DNA of 35,720 nt from Scybalocola_A sp900557175 (GCA_937890745.1 CALADH010000091.1:1-35720); one strand, 5' to 3'; numbered from the stretch's first letter, positions 6,217 through 14,945 are shown. A program made the numbers and translations. Notes: a model not told the origin generated them from the sequence alone.

Positions 6217-6909
6217 TTAAATCCACCCGGCTGCAAGCTGGGAGAGAAATACAGTCATGAGGCCGGCGACAACGATGGCAAGACCACTCATGGCGCCTTC
6301 AATTTCACCGATTTCGATAGCCTTTGAGGTACCGACAGCGTGAGAGGCTGTGCCGATGGCAAGCCCTTTAGCGACAGGATTTGTAATTTTAAAAAGGCGG
6401 CATATAAAAACAGCAATGCTGCTTCCGAAAATACCTGTAACAATGATAGCAGCGACAGTGATAGAGATAATGCCGCTGAGTTCTTCGGAAATACCCATGC
6501 CAATGGCGGTTGTGACGGATTTTGGCAGCAGAGCTACATAAATTTCCGGAGAAAACTTAAAGAGCAGACAAAAGCCGAAAACACAAAGGATTGAGGCGGC
6601 CGAGCCGCAGGCAATACTTATGAGTATTGTGACAAATCGTTTTTTAAGAATTTCTACCTGCCGATACAGCGGCACAGCATAGCATATGGTTGCCGGTGTC
6701 AGAAGCTGTGATATAAGATCAGCGCCGCTTTCATACGTTTCGTAATCAATATCCAAAATAACAAGTAATACAATAATAATAGCCGATGTGAGAAGAATCG
6801 GGTTTAAAAGAGACAGTTTAAGTTTCCGGCAGCTATAGTGGGAAAACCAGAATATAGCAAGCGTCAGCGTAAGGCCGAAGTAGGATGATGTTTCTAAAAT
6901 TTCTGCCAT
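6217..6909 (-). CDS. lrgB: LrgB/CidB family membrane protein
   Basis: A 230-residue polytopic membrane protein of the LrgB/CidB family, with about six to seven hydrophobic segments along its length. Family hallmarks include LLTPATICYAVPLYRQ, LLPKSVTTAIGMGISEELSG and KGLAIGTASHAVGTSKAIEIGE. LrgB works with the holin-like LrgA; the pair has been linked to control of murein hydrolase activity and, in some bacteria, to export of small metabolites such as pyruvate. The gene starts four bases after the LrgA stop with an AAAGGA site upstream, so the two are cotranscribed. Length is typical for the family. No LytSR-type two-component system directly adjoins this pair. Confidence 0.93.
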   Translation of the reverse strand: MAEILETSSYFGLTLTLAIFWFSHYSCRKLKLSLLNPILLTSAIIIVLLVILDIDYETYESGADLISQLLTPATICYAVPLYRQVEILKKRFVTILISIACGSAASILCVFGFCLLFKFSPEIYVALLPKSVTTAIGMGISEELSGIISITVAAIIVTGIFGSSIAVFICRLFKITNPVAKGLAIGTASHAVGTSKAIEIGEIEGAMSGLAIVVAGLMTVFLSQLAAGWI

Positions 6910-6913
6910 GGAA

Positions 6914-7414
6914 CTATTCCTTTCTGTGGGATTTTAAGTCAAATAGTGCGTCTGCGCTATCATTGTCTGCGCCTTCGGTGTAAAGCATTTCTTTGGAGGC
7001 AATATCCGCTTCGTGAAGCGGGCTGCCAAAAATATCGGCGTCTATGCCGGCTTGGCTGTCATTTTTATTTTTTTGATGCATCATCAGCTTTTGGGCAATG
7101 ATGCCGGTGACTGCCATGACAACGATTGTTGAAAGCAGGCAAGTAATCAAAAGACCTGCAAGACTGTCCTTTAGGACGGGCCATTTAGTCATAAGACCGA
7201 CAGCCGGAGGAACAAATAAAACAGGCATAATCGTCAGGAAAAAGTCGGCTGCCTTTTCTACCTGGTTTAGCCGGATGATTTTTGTACAGAGGGCTGCAAA
7301 AAGGAGCACAAGTCCATAAATACTTGCAGGAATTGGCAGCGGTATTAAAAAATTCAGTATTTCGCCGATAAAGGTAATGACGGCGATTAATGCAAATTGA
7401 AATAAATAATTCAA
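6914..7414 (-). CDS. lrgA: LrgA/CidA family holin-like protein
   Basis: The holin-like partner of LrgB. Four hydrophobic segments fill the first 110 residues, with the family motifs IPASIYGLVLLF and FFLTIMPVLFVPPAVGLM. Two starts are possible: GTG at 7423 and TTG at 7414. The TTG is preferred because GGGAGTG lies six bases upstream of it, while the same site overlaps the GTG; the protein is then 166 residues (169 from GTG). After the last helix there is a polar, acidic tail of roughly 50 residues (from about QKNKNDSQAG to the end), which makes it longer than most LrgA/CidA proteins (about 120-150 residues). It is first in the lrgAB operon. Confidence 0.9.
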   Translation of the reverse strand: MNYLFQFALIAVITFIGEILNFLIPLPIPASIYGLVLLFAALCTKIIRLNQVEKAADFFLTIMPVLFVPPAVGLMTKWPVLKDSLAGLLITCLLSTIVVMAVTGIIAQKLMMHQKNKNDSQAGIDADIFGSPLHEADIASKEMLYTEGADNDSADALFDLKSHRKE

Positions 7415-7465
7415 AATAGTCACTCCCGAAGAAAAAATTTGCCGGTGAAAAAAAGCGGCGTTATC

Positions 7466-7471
7466 ATTATA
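7466..7471 (-). promoter_or_regulatory. Possible -10 element for lrgAB
   Basis: A perfect TATAAT on the minus strand about 45-50 bases upstream of the lrgA start. No good -35 is seen at the usual spacing, so an activator or another sigma factor may be needed. Confidence 0.35.
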
Positions 7472-7568
7472 CTTTATTTCAGAGCAAAAGCGTGTATTTT
7501 TTTTGTATTTTTACATATGGCGGAAAGTCATGGCATAAAATGTCAGAGAGTATTTTCGGGAGACTTTT

Positions 7569-9332
7569 ATGGAAAATCAAAAAGCAGACAATTTGCTCAA
7601 TCTTGCGCTTGAGGCAACACCTTCAGAGAGGCAGCGTTCCTTAAATCTTGATACAGGCTTTGATGCAGTGACGGATACGTGGGATTTGATTGTTAAATAT
7701 TCGGGAGATATACGTGCTCTTGAAAATGAGCGTATGCGTGTTGTACCTCTGCTTAATAATTATGCAATTGTGACGATTAAAGAATCTGAAATCGAAAAGC
7801 TTTTTGCGGCGCCGCAGATTGAATTTGTGGAAAAGCCTAAAAGGCTTTTTTTTGCGTCTGTCTGGGGACGGCGCGTTTCATGTATTAATACAGTTCAGGT
7901 GATGCCGTCAGGACTGACAGGGCGCGGCATTTTAGTCGGTATCGTTGATTCGGGTGCGGATATCTATCACATGGATTTCAGACACCCGGACGGCTCTACA
8001 AGAATTGTGGCGCTGTGGGATCAGACACTTTCCACAGAGCGTGTTCTGCCGCCAAAGGGGTATAATCTCGGTTCGTTTTATGATGCGGCAATGATTAATG
8101 AAATTTTAAACAGCCCGAAACGTCCGGCGGTTGTGCCGGGAGAAGATTTATCGGGACATGGAACGGCAGTGCTTGGTATTGCTGCGGGCGGCACAGGGAC
8201 AGGCGGCACATCTTACGGCAGTGCGGCTGCAATAAATCGCCGGGCGGCGACGGGGGTTGCTTTTGAGAGTAGTCTCGCCGTTGTCAAGCTTGGAACGCCA
8301 AAACCTGACGGATTTCCGAGAACAACGGAGCTGATGCAGGCTGTCAATTTTTTAATCGAAATGGCGCTTGCTATGAATATGCCGCTTGTCCTTAATATAA
8401 GCTTTGGAAATTCGTATGGTGCACATAATGGCATGTCGCTTTTGGAAAGCTATTTAGATACGGTGGCCGGCGTGTGGAAAAGCTGTATTGTCATCGGTAC
8501 GGGTAATGAAGGGGCAAGGCAGGGGCATGCTTCAGAAAGACTTCAGGATGGAATGACGGTCGATGTTCCTTTTGTGATTTCGGAGTATGAACGGACAATG
8601 AATGTACAGATTTGGAAAAACGGATTTGACACGGCAGATATTGAACTTGTGGCGCCGGGCGGGCAGACTGCGGGGCCGCTGCAGCAATTTTTAGGCGCCC
8701 AGCGTTTTGTACTTGAGGGGACGGAAATTCTCTTATATTACGGTGAAGCAAGCCCATATACAATGGCACAGGAAATTTATATTGATTTTTTACCGTCGGA
8801 CACATATATTACTCCCGGTATTTGGACTGTCCGTCTGCGCGGGCGAAAGATTGTCGATGGGCGCTGCCACCTATGGCTGCCCGGCAGTGCGGCCAGAAAT
8901 TTGCAGACCCGTTTTTTATATCCGGAACCGGAATATACGCTGACAGTTCCTTCGACAGCCTTAAAACCGATTGCTGTCGGCGCTTATAATGGCTATACAG
9001 ATGCCTACGCCGATTTTTCCGGACGTGGATTTACAGTCTTCAATCAGTGGATAAAACCTGATTTGGCGGCACCGGGTGTGGATATTCAGACAACAAAGGC
9101 CGGCGGCGGTTACACGACGGTCACAGGGACCTCCTTTGCCGCGCCTTTTGTCAGCGGAAGCTGCGCCCTTCTTATGGAAGAAGGCATTATCCGAGGCAGT
9201 GATCCATATCTTTACGGCGAAAAAGTGAAAGCAGCTTTAATTAAAGGCGCACGAAGGGTGCCGGGAATTGAAAATTATCCGGATCCAAAAGTTGGATGGG
9301 GCGCACTGTGCCTGAGGGATAGCATGATATGA
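7569..9332 (+). CDS. S8 family (subtilisin-like, CspA-like) serine peptidase
   Basis: A 587-residue subtilase. The triad is complete: D127 in GIVDSGAD, H197 in DLSGHGTAV, S522 in GTSFAAP, with the oxyanion N313 in GTGNEG. Between N313 and S522 is a large insertion of about 140 residues forming a jelly-roll-like region, as in the clostridial CspA/CspB-like subgroup (Csp proteases act in spore germination in some clostridia). No N-terminal signal peptide is seen; the first 100 residues resemble a propeptide. A role in spores is only inferred. The ATG at 7569 follows CGGGAGA. It is the first gene of a plus-strand run leading to the RnfC/RnfD-like gene 165 bases downstream; no terminator is visible in that gap. 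Confidence 0.9.
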   Translation: MENQKADNLLNLALEATPSERQRSLNLDTGFDAVTDTWDLIVKYSGDIRALENERMRVVPLLNNYAIVTIKESEIEKLFAAPQIEFVEKPKRLFFASVWGRRVSCINTVQVMPSGLTGRGILVGIVDSGADIYHMDFRHPDGSTRIVALWDQTLSTERVLPPKGYNLGSFYDAAMINEILNSPKRPAVVPGEDLSGHGTAVLGIAAGGTGTGGTSYGSAAAINRRAATGVAFESSLAVVKLGTPKPDGFPRTTELMQAVNFLIEMALAMNMPLVLNISFGNSYGAHNGMSLLESYLDTVAGVWKSCIVIGTGNEGARQGHASERLQDGMTVDVPFVISEYERTMNVQIWKNGFDTADIELVAPGGQTAGPLQQFLGAQRFVLEGTEILLYYGEASPYTMAQEIYIDFLPSDTYITPGIWTVRLRGRKIVDGRCHLWLPGSAARNLQTRFLYPEPEYTLTVPSTALKPIAVGAYNGYTDAYADFSGRGFTVFNQWIKPDLAAPGVDIQTTKAGGGYTTVTGTSFAAPFVSGSCALLMEEGIIRGSDPYLYGEKVKAALIKGARRVPGIENYPDPKVGWGALCLRDSMI

Positions 9333-9497
9333 ATATGCGACTGATTTTCCTTCCTTTCCCTCACATATTCTTCTGTTTTCGGCACACACTAGTACAACAA
9401 ATATGAAGTAACTGGCATATTGTCTGTCAGTGTCAATATAGCATCAACTTGGCAGCTGATATGCTGGGAATGGAAGTTAGTGGGAGGTGATTGTGTG

Positions 9498-11510
9498 ATG
9501 ATGCGCCGTTATATATGTCCATATGGGGATGACGACAGGGAAATATTGCCGGTCAGGACGATAGAAGTGCCGAAGGTTATTTTGACCTGTGACAGCGTTG
9601 GTGCAGATATTGCGCCGGAGGTATTTGTAAGCCGCGGAAGTCTTTTGGGCTATAAAAATGAAATTCCTGTCTATGCCAGCATTGACGGCATTATCGCACA
9701 TATTGCCAAACGGAAAGAAAGTTACAGGAAAAGTGTATATGATATTACAGTGCGCCGGTGTGCACACGGCAGGATGCTTTGGTCTGAGGTGCCGTTTTTT
9801 AAATATGCCGGCGCTGCTTACTTTTTGCGGCAGCTTGGAATTTCAGTCGGTGTCGTGAATGCGGCACATACGGTTTATGTGAATGCTGTTGAGACGGAGC
9901 CTTATGCGGCAGGAGGCTGCAGCCTTCTTATGGCGGAAACAGCGAAAGTTGTTCTCGGCGCGGCAGTGCTCGGTCGCTGTGTGGGCGCTGAAAAAGTTAT
10001 ATTTTATATAGAACGCTGTTTTGGCGGGGCAGATTATGTATTGAACAAATATATTAAAAAATACAGGACACTTTTGGATGAAATGAATTTTGAAGTCCAT
10101 TATATGCCGCGGTATTATCCAATGGGGCAGCAGATAAAACTGGCTGCTTTTGATGTTCAGACAGCTGTGTGGGCGTATCAGGGATTTTATGAGCATGAGC
10201 CGGCAATGGATGTCTGTGCGGCTGTTTCTGTATTTGACGGTGGTATTGATAAACGGCGGCTGCATCGGACAGAGGTTTTAAGATTTCCAAAAGGTGCGGT
10301 CATTGAAGATATTTTGTTTCATGTAGGTATTAAAAATGACGGGCTGATGGCGCGGCGTTTTGTGATTGGCGGGCCGATGGGCGGACGCGCGGCAGGCAGC
10401 GATGCGCCTGTCGGACTTTTGGCACGGCAGCTTTGTGTTTTTAATGAGGCAAAGGCAGAATCACTTTTTACAGATGCGTCGGGATGTATCGGCTGTCATT
10501 TGTGCGAACGTATATGTCCTGCCCGCCTGACACCTTATCTTTTAAATCAAAAGACATTGACAAAATGTATTGGCTGTAACATATGCAGCTATATTTGCCC
10601 GGCAAAAATTTCACTCGGTGAGCGGATAAAACATGCAAAGTGTGATAAAAAGTCTTCGGAGCGTGTGCACAACATAGCGGGGCAGTCAGCCCGGCGTATC
10701 AAATTTTTGCCTGTGAGGCGTGCACGGTACATTGAAGTTGCACAGGGCATGGATATACCGGCGGCTGTTCAAAAAAGTGATGCGCCGCCCCATATGCATT
10801 CGGGCCGCAGTGAGGGCAGTGTTTATTGGGCGTGGATCGGTGCGGTGGGCGCAGTGGCAGCGGTAAAAGCGGCGGCTTTCGGATTTCTTGCAGCCGGACA
10901 GATGGCCTTTGCGGCTTTTTCATTTATGGCATTTCATGAAATATTGCAGGGCTTGTTTCCGTTTGCTTTTCGGAAAAGTCATCGGTTAAAGGGTGTCGCA
11001 GACGGCCTGACACTGGGACTTGTTTTAACGCCGGCGGTAACGTTTCAGATAATTTTAGCAGTCAGCTTTGTGTGTGTGCTGGCAGAAAAAATATTATTAA
11101 AATATGAAATTCGTTTGAACACACCGGCAGCGGCGGCGCTGTTTGTGGTGTTTTTGTGCGGCGTTCAAAACAGTGCGCTGCCCGGTCTGCTTTACGGCAG
11201 TTTTATGCCCATGCAGCGGTGGGCTAATGCCGGTGCGTCTTACGTCAGTTTCCTTGGGACACCGTGGGCTTTGGGCGTTACATCGGCAGTCGGCGGAATA
11301 TTTTTATGGCTGTCGGGATATATTTATGCAGCGCCGGCGGCAATAACGTTTTTGGCGCTTTGGGGAATTTTTCATATACCTGTATGGGCTGCAATTATGA
11401 TTTCGATATTTTTTAGCCAGCATCTTTATCCGGGCGGAATGTCTTTTTTAAAACAAATGGTAAGGACACTTTTAGGTCTGCTTATTTTGGGGGCAGTATA
11501 CTTTTTTTAA
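9498..11510 (+). CDS. RnfC-RnfD-like fusion: dicluster ferredoxin with membrane domain
   Basis: A 670-residue two-part protein. Residues 1-400 follow RnfC: a barrel-like N-terminal domain, NAVETEPY (RnfC NGAECEPY, about residue 130), YPMGQQ (RnfC YPQGGE), IGGPMGG, and two [4Fe-4S] motifs (C330-C333-C336-C340P and C357-C360-C363-C367P). Residues from about 440 form six or more membrane helices resembling RnfD/NqrB (DGLTLGLVLTPAV; GVTSAVGGIFLWLSG). The RnfC glycine-rich flavin/NADH loop (GGATFPT type) is not seen; the matching place reads KYAGAAYFLRQLG. The RnfD D/SGATxxT flavin-attachment motif is also not seen. It may be an electron conduit with clusters only. Start: ATG 9498, eight bases after GGAGGTG; GTG 9495 or ATG 9501 are alternatives. 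Standard RnfC and RnfD are separate proteins. Confidence 0.72.
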   Translation: MMRRYICPYGDDDREILPVRTIEVPKVILTCDSVGADIAPEVFVSRGSLLGYKNEIPVYASIDGIIAHIAKRKESYRKSVYDITVRRCAHGRMLWSEVPFFKYAGAAYFLRQLGISVGVVNAAHTVYVNAVETEPYAAGGCSLLMAETAKVVLGAAVLGRCVGAEKVIFYIERCFGGADYVLNKYIKKYRTLLDEMNFEVHYMPRYYPMGQQIKLAAFDVQTAVWAYQGFYEHEPAMDVCAAVSVFDGGIDKRRLHRTEVLRFPKGAVIEDILFHVGIKNDGLMARRFVIGGPMGGRAAGSDAPVGLLARQLCVFNEAKAESLFTDASGCIGCHLCERICPARLTPYLLNQKTLTKCIGCNICSYICPAKISLGERIKHAKCDKKSSERVHNIAGQSARRIKFLPVRRARYIEVAQGMDIPAAVQKSDAPPHMHSGRSEGSVYWAWIGAVGAVAAVKAAAFGFLAAGQMAFAAFSFMAFHEILQGLFPFAFRKSHRLKGVADGLTLGLVLTPAVTFQIILAVSFVCVLAEKILLKYEIRLNTPAAAALFVVFLCGVQNSALPGLLYGSFMPMQRWANAGASYVSFLGTPWALGVTSAVGGIFLWLSGYIYAAPAAITFLALWGIFHIPVWAAIMISIFFSQHLYPGGMSFLKQMVRTLLGLLILGAVYFF

Positions 11511-11616
11511 AAAGCTTTTTAATGACTTGCAATTTAAAGGGACACCCCCTATAATGGTTTTAGCGGCGGCAGATTTTGCAGCGCGCAGTTTTATTGAAGA
11601 TAGCGGAGGTGTTCTT

Positions 11617-12975
11617 TTGAACCATCATAATGATAGATTTAATCCGGATACAGATACGATTCTTCCGAAGCGTACAAGCCGGACAACAGGTGCCGGGGCA
11701 GACAGCCGGCAAAAGCAAAGTGCGGTGCGGCCGGAGGCGGACAGGCATCAGCAGGCGCGCAGGACGGCGGCGCCGAAGAAACGGAAAAAACGAAAAAAAG
11801 TTTCGGGTGCATTTAAAGTGATGGCGCTGATATTTATTGTTGTCATCATTGCTGCATCAGTATTTTTTATAAGAAGTCTCGGTGCAGGGACAAAGAGTGA
11901 TGAAAAGGGGATGAAAGCCTATAACAGTGGCGATTATGCACTGGCAGAGCAGATGTTTAACGAGGCGGTCGGTTACGATAAGACAAATGCACAGTATTAT
12001 GTACATCTCGGTATGGCAAAAATCCAGCTGGCAAAGTTTGATGAAGCGCTTCAGACATTTGGAGAGGCTGAATCAAGAACACATCAAAAGGGTGAGATTC
12101 AGTCAGCAAGACGCGGCAAAGGGATTGCCTATTTGTATAAGGGCGATTACGAGGCGGCTCTCGAAGCCTTTAACAGTGCGCTTGCGTCGGCGGGCAGCAG
12201 ATATACCGCACAGGAGATTGACATTTTATTTTATCTTGCTGAAGCGCAGGCAAGAAGCGGTGACAGTGTCGGTGCGGTCTTAACCTATACAAGTATTATT
12301 GAGCAGACCGGTGATGCGGATGCTTATATGCTGCGCGGCATTGCCTATCAGCAGGTCGGGGATAATACGAATGCTGAGAATGATCTATATAAAGCACTTG
12401 AGATGAATCAGAAAAATTATAAAGTTTATTTGTCGCTGTACAGAGTCCTTTTTGATCAGGGAAAGGAAAGAGATGCTGAAAAGATATTGAAGGAGGCAGC
12501 AAAGCTTCCGGCTGATGATGGCGGCGATTACACGAATCAGGGACTTATTTACATGTATATGGGCGATTATGAAACAGCGGATACTAATTTTGAGACAGCA
12601 ATTGCCGACGGCTATACGGCGGCTTATTTCGGAAAAGCTCAGAATTTTATGAAACAGGAGAATTACGCGGAAGCTATCAGCAGCTTTGATTTATATTTTG
12701 CGGATCATCCCGATGATGCACTTGCATATAATGAATATGGTGTCTGTCTTGAGAAAGCCGGACGCTATGAGGACGCTGCGGCGGCTTTTAGTGCAGGTAT
12801 TGCGTTAAATGACCGCACAGTCGATGCCCAGCTTCGGTTCAATGAGGTGAATGCTCTGGAAAAAATGGGGCAGTGGCAGACGGCTTATGAAAAGATGCAG
12901 GCGTATGTCGAAAAATATCCTGAGGATGAGGCTGCGGCAAGAGAGCTTATTTTCCTTGAATCAAGACAGAAATAG
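11617..12975 (+). CDS. Membrane-anchored tetratricopeptide repeat protein
   Basis: A 452-residue protein with a basic, disordered N-terminal region (residues 1-65, rich in K/R, ending PKKRKKRKK), one membrane helix (about residues 66-87) and then a string of TPR units to the C-terminus. Repeats are visible as GMKAYNSGDYALAEQMFNEA, YYVHLGMAKIQLAKFDEALQ, YLYKGDYEAALEAFNSAL and several more. The C-terminal domain should be outside the cell. The TTG start at 11617 is chosen because GGAGGT lies six bases upstream; a longer reading to 11527 would add 30 residues with no ribosome site. It lies between the RnfC/RnfD-like gene and hflX, 10 bases before the latter's ATG. Likely a scaffold for a protein complex; partner unknown. 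Confidence 0.85.
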   Translation: MNHHNDRFNPDTDTILPKRTSRTTGAGADSRQKQSAVRPEADRHQQARRTAAPKKRKKRKKVSGAFKVMALIFIVVIIAASVFFIRSLGAGTKSDEKGMKAYNSGDYALAEQMFNEAVGYDKTNAQYYVHLGMAKIQLAKFDEALQTFGEAESRTHQKGEIQSARRGKGIAYLYKGDYEAALEAFNSALASAGSRYTAQEIDILFYLAEAQARSGDSVGAVLTYTSIIEQTGDADAYMLRGIAYQQVGDNTNAENDLYKALEMNQKNYKVYLSLYRVLFDQGKERDAEKILKEAAKLPADDGGDYTNQGLIYMYMGDYETADTNFETAIADGYTAAYFGKAQNFMKQENYAEAISSFDLYFADHPDDALAYNEYGVCLEKAGRYEDAAAAFSAGIALNDRTVDAQLRFNEVNALEKMGQWQTAYEKMQAYVEKYPEDEAAARELIFLESRQK

Positions 12976-12985
12976 AGGTGGTTGT

Positions 12986-14245
12986 ATGGCAGAGATGATA
13001 GAGATAACAGAGCTTTCGGAAAAGGTGATTTTAGTCGGTATCAGCACGTCGGAGGATGATCATGCCGAAGAATCACTCTCAGAGCTTGCCGAGCTTGCAA
13101 AAACGGCAGGGGCAGTGCCGGTGGGACGTCTTTTACAAAACAGAGAGTCCGCCCATCCCGGAACATATATCGGCAAAGGAAAGATTGAAGAACTTGCCGG
13201 ACTTATTGAAGAAACAGGCGCTGACGGCATTATATGCGATGATGAGCTTTCTCCGGCACAGATGGCGAATCTCTCAGATATTCTTGATACAAAGGTGATG
13301 GACAGAACACTGGTGATTCTTGATATTTTTGCCGCAAGAGCATCAACGCGCGAAGGAAAGATACAAGTAGAACTTGCCCAGTTAAAATATCGTGCAACAA
13401 GACTTACCGGTTTTGGTACGTCGATGTCGCGGCTTGGCGGCGGTATCGGTACGAGAGGCCCCGGCGAGAAAAAGCTTGAGATTGACAGACGTCTTATTAA
13501 ATCAAGAATTTCCCAGCTGAATGCAGAGCTTGAGGCTGTAAAACGGCACCGGGAGGTGACGAGAGAGCAGCGCAGCCGGATGCGTGTGCCGGTTGCTGCG
13601 ATTGTCGGTTATACGAATGCAGGTAAATCAACACTTTTAAATACGCTGACATCAGCGGGGGTACTTTCGGAGGACAAGCTTTTTGCAACGCTTGATCCGA
13701 CGACGAGAAGTATCACACTTGAGAGCGGACAGCAGCTGCTTCTGACTGATACAGTCGGTTTTATACGCAAGCTTCCGCATCATTTAATTAATGCATTCCG
13801 TTCAACACTTGAGGAAGCAAAGTTTGCGGACATTATTATCCATATGGTTGATTTATCAAATCCTCAGATGACAGACCAGATGTATACAGTTTATGAGACG
13901 CTGGACAAGCTCGGTGTATCAGGAAAGCCGATTATTACAGCTTTTAATAAAATTGATATGGTATCAGATACAGCAAGAGAAACAATCCATGATTTTAAAG
14001 CGGACAGAGAAGTTTTTATTTCTGCAAAAAATGAAACCGGTCTTAAAAAGCTTTTGGAAACGGTCGAGGATGTTTTAAGAGCGCAGAAAATATATTTCCA
14101 GCAGACGCTAGAGTATAAGGATGCAGCGATGATTAATCTTATCCGTAAATACGGCCAGCTGCTCAAGGAAGAATATACAGATAAAGGTATCGAGGTAGAG
14201 GCATGGGTGCCTCAGGATATTTACGGACGGCTTATAAAACGATAA
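12986..14245 (+). CDS. hflX: GTPase HflX
   Basis: A 419-residue ribosome-associated GTPase that splits or rescues stalled ribosomes in other bacteria. The N-terminal HflX domain includes AHPGTYIGKGKIEEL (about residues 56-70) and the glycine-rich RLGGGIGTRGPGEKKLE linker (about 149-165). The G domain carries G1 GYTNAGKS (208-215), G3 DTVGF and G4 NKID. Length and motifs are standard. The ATG at 12986 follows GAGGTGG and is ten bases after the TPR stop; a longer frame to 12851 would overlap the TPR gene and is rejected. A terminator follows at 14269, closing the S8-Rnf-TPR-hflX run. Confidence 0.96.
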   Translation: MAEMIEITELSEKVILVGISTSEDDHAEESLSELAELAKTAGAVPVGRLLQNRESAHPGTYIGKGKIEELAGLIEETGADGIICDDELSPAQMANLSDILDTKVMDRTLVILDIFAARASTREGKIQVELAQLKYRATRLTGFGTSMSRLGGGIGTRGPGEKKLEIDRRLIKSRISQLNAELEAVKRHREVTREQRSRMRVPVAAIVGYTNAGKSTLLNTLTSAGVLSEDKLFATLDPTTRSITLESGQQLLLTDTVGFIRKLPHHLINAFRSTLEEAKFADIIIHMVDLSNPQMTDQMYTVYETLDKLGVSGKPIITAFNKIDMVSDTARETIHDFKADREVFISAKNETGLKKLLETVEDVLRAQKIYFQQTLEYKDAAMINLIRKYGQLLKEEYTDKGIEVEAWVPQDIYGRLIKR

Positions 14246-14268
14246 AATTGTTAAATTATTAAATTGAG

Positions 14269-14330
14269 TGAGAATTTTTGCCTTTGATTTTGTTATAGAT
14301 AATGAGGGGGCAGAGATTCTCATTTTATTT
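14269..14330 (+). terminator. Terminator after hflX
   Basis: A 14-bp stem (7 Watson-Crick pairs TGAGAAT/ATTCTCA, then 7 pairs including wobbles) around a 26-base loop, followed by TTTTATTTTTTAA. Confidence 0.65.
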
Positions 14331-14381
14331 TTTAACAGCAATATATGAATCTTCGGTCTGAATATATTTAAGGAGGATGTT

Positions 14382-14870
14382 ATGCTAAAAACAAAAAGGG
14401 AAAGGTACATAAGGACGCTATACGAAGATTACAGCGGTGTTCTGAAATCCTTTCTGGTCAGCCGTTATGGTTCAGAAGATTTTGCAAACGAGGTATCACA
14501 GGAAACTTTTTGTATAGCCTGTGAGAAAAAGAAAGAGCTTTCGCGGCATCCGTGTCCGGAAGGATGGCTGTATATTACTGCTGAAAATAAGGCGCGCGAG
14601 CTTAATCGCCGGAGGATAAGAATTGAAAATCATGAGGCGCCGCTTTTAGATACAGAGGGTGCCGTTTGTCAGACATTTTCTGAAATTGAAACAAAGGAAG
14701 TTATCAAAGAGGTTCTTACGACAAAAGATTATAAAATGCTGCTGTTAAAATTTGATATGAAATATAATTACAGAGAAATTTCTAACATATATGGCATCAG
14801 CGAAGATGCCTGTAAAAAACGTGTGTACAGAAGTCTGTTCCGCGTCAGAACGCATATGAGAGAATGTTAG
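14382..14870 (+). CDS. ECF-like sigma-70 family RNA polymerase sigma factor
   Basis: A 162-residue sigma factor with region 2 (about residues 12-75: YEDYSGVLKSFLVSRYGSEDFANEVSQETFCIA, then WLYITAENKARELNRRR) and region 4 (about 105-160: KDYKMLLLKFDMKYNYREISNIYGISEDACKKRVYRSLFRVR). The helix-turn-helix in region 4 is clear. ATG 14382 follows AAGGAGGA. No anti-sigma factor or membrane partner is encoded next to it, so its control cannot be read here. The gene is isolated between the hflX terminator and a convergent alarmone synthetase. Its stop codon TAG is supplied by the first bases of a dispersed palindromic repeat (14868-14913). Confidence 0.85.
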   Translation: MLKTKRERYIRTLYEDYSGVLKSFLVSRYGSEDFANEVSQETFCIACEKKKELSRHPCPEGWLYITAENKARELNRRRIRIENHEAPLLDTEGAVCQTFSEIETKEVIKEVLTTKDYKMLLLKFDMKYNYREISNIYGISEDACKKRVYRSLFRVRTHMREC

Positions 14871-14913
14871 CGTCAGTGAACAGGGGCGTGTTGCCACTTG
14901 TCTGCTGACGCTA
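14868..14913. repeat. Dispersed palindromic repeat, copy 1
   Basis: A 46-base imperfect palindrome with perfect 9-bp ends (TAGCGTCAG / CTGACGCTA). Its first 19 bases, TAGCGTCAGTGAACAGGGG, are identical to the reverse complement of 21491-21509 in copy 2. It begins at the sigma factor stop codon and lies between convergent genes, where it may also help end transcription. Confidence 0.7.
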
Positions 14914-14915
14914 AT

Positions 14916-14945
14916 AATGCCGGAGAGTTAATCGTCTCCGGCATT
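14916..14945 (-). terminator. Hairpin over the stop of the alarmone synthetase gene
   Basis: A perfect 11-bp stem AATGCCGGAGA / TCTCCGGCATT with loop GTTAATCG containing the TAA stop codon of the minus-strand gene. The T-run is poor (ATTATT), so it may act with the neighbouring repeat rather than alone. Confidence 0.5.
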
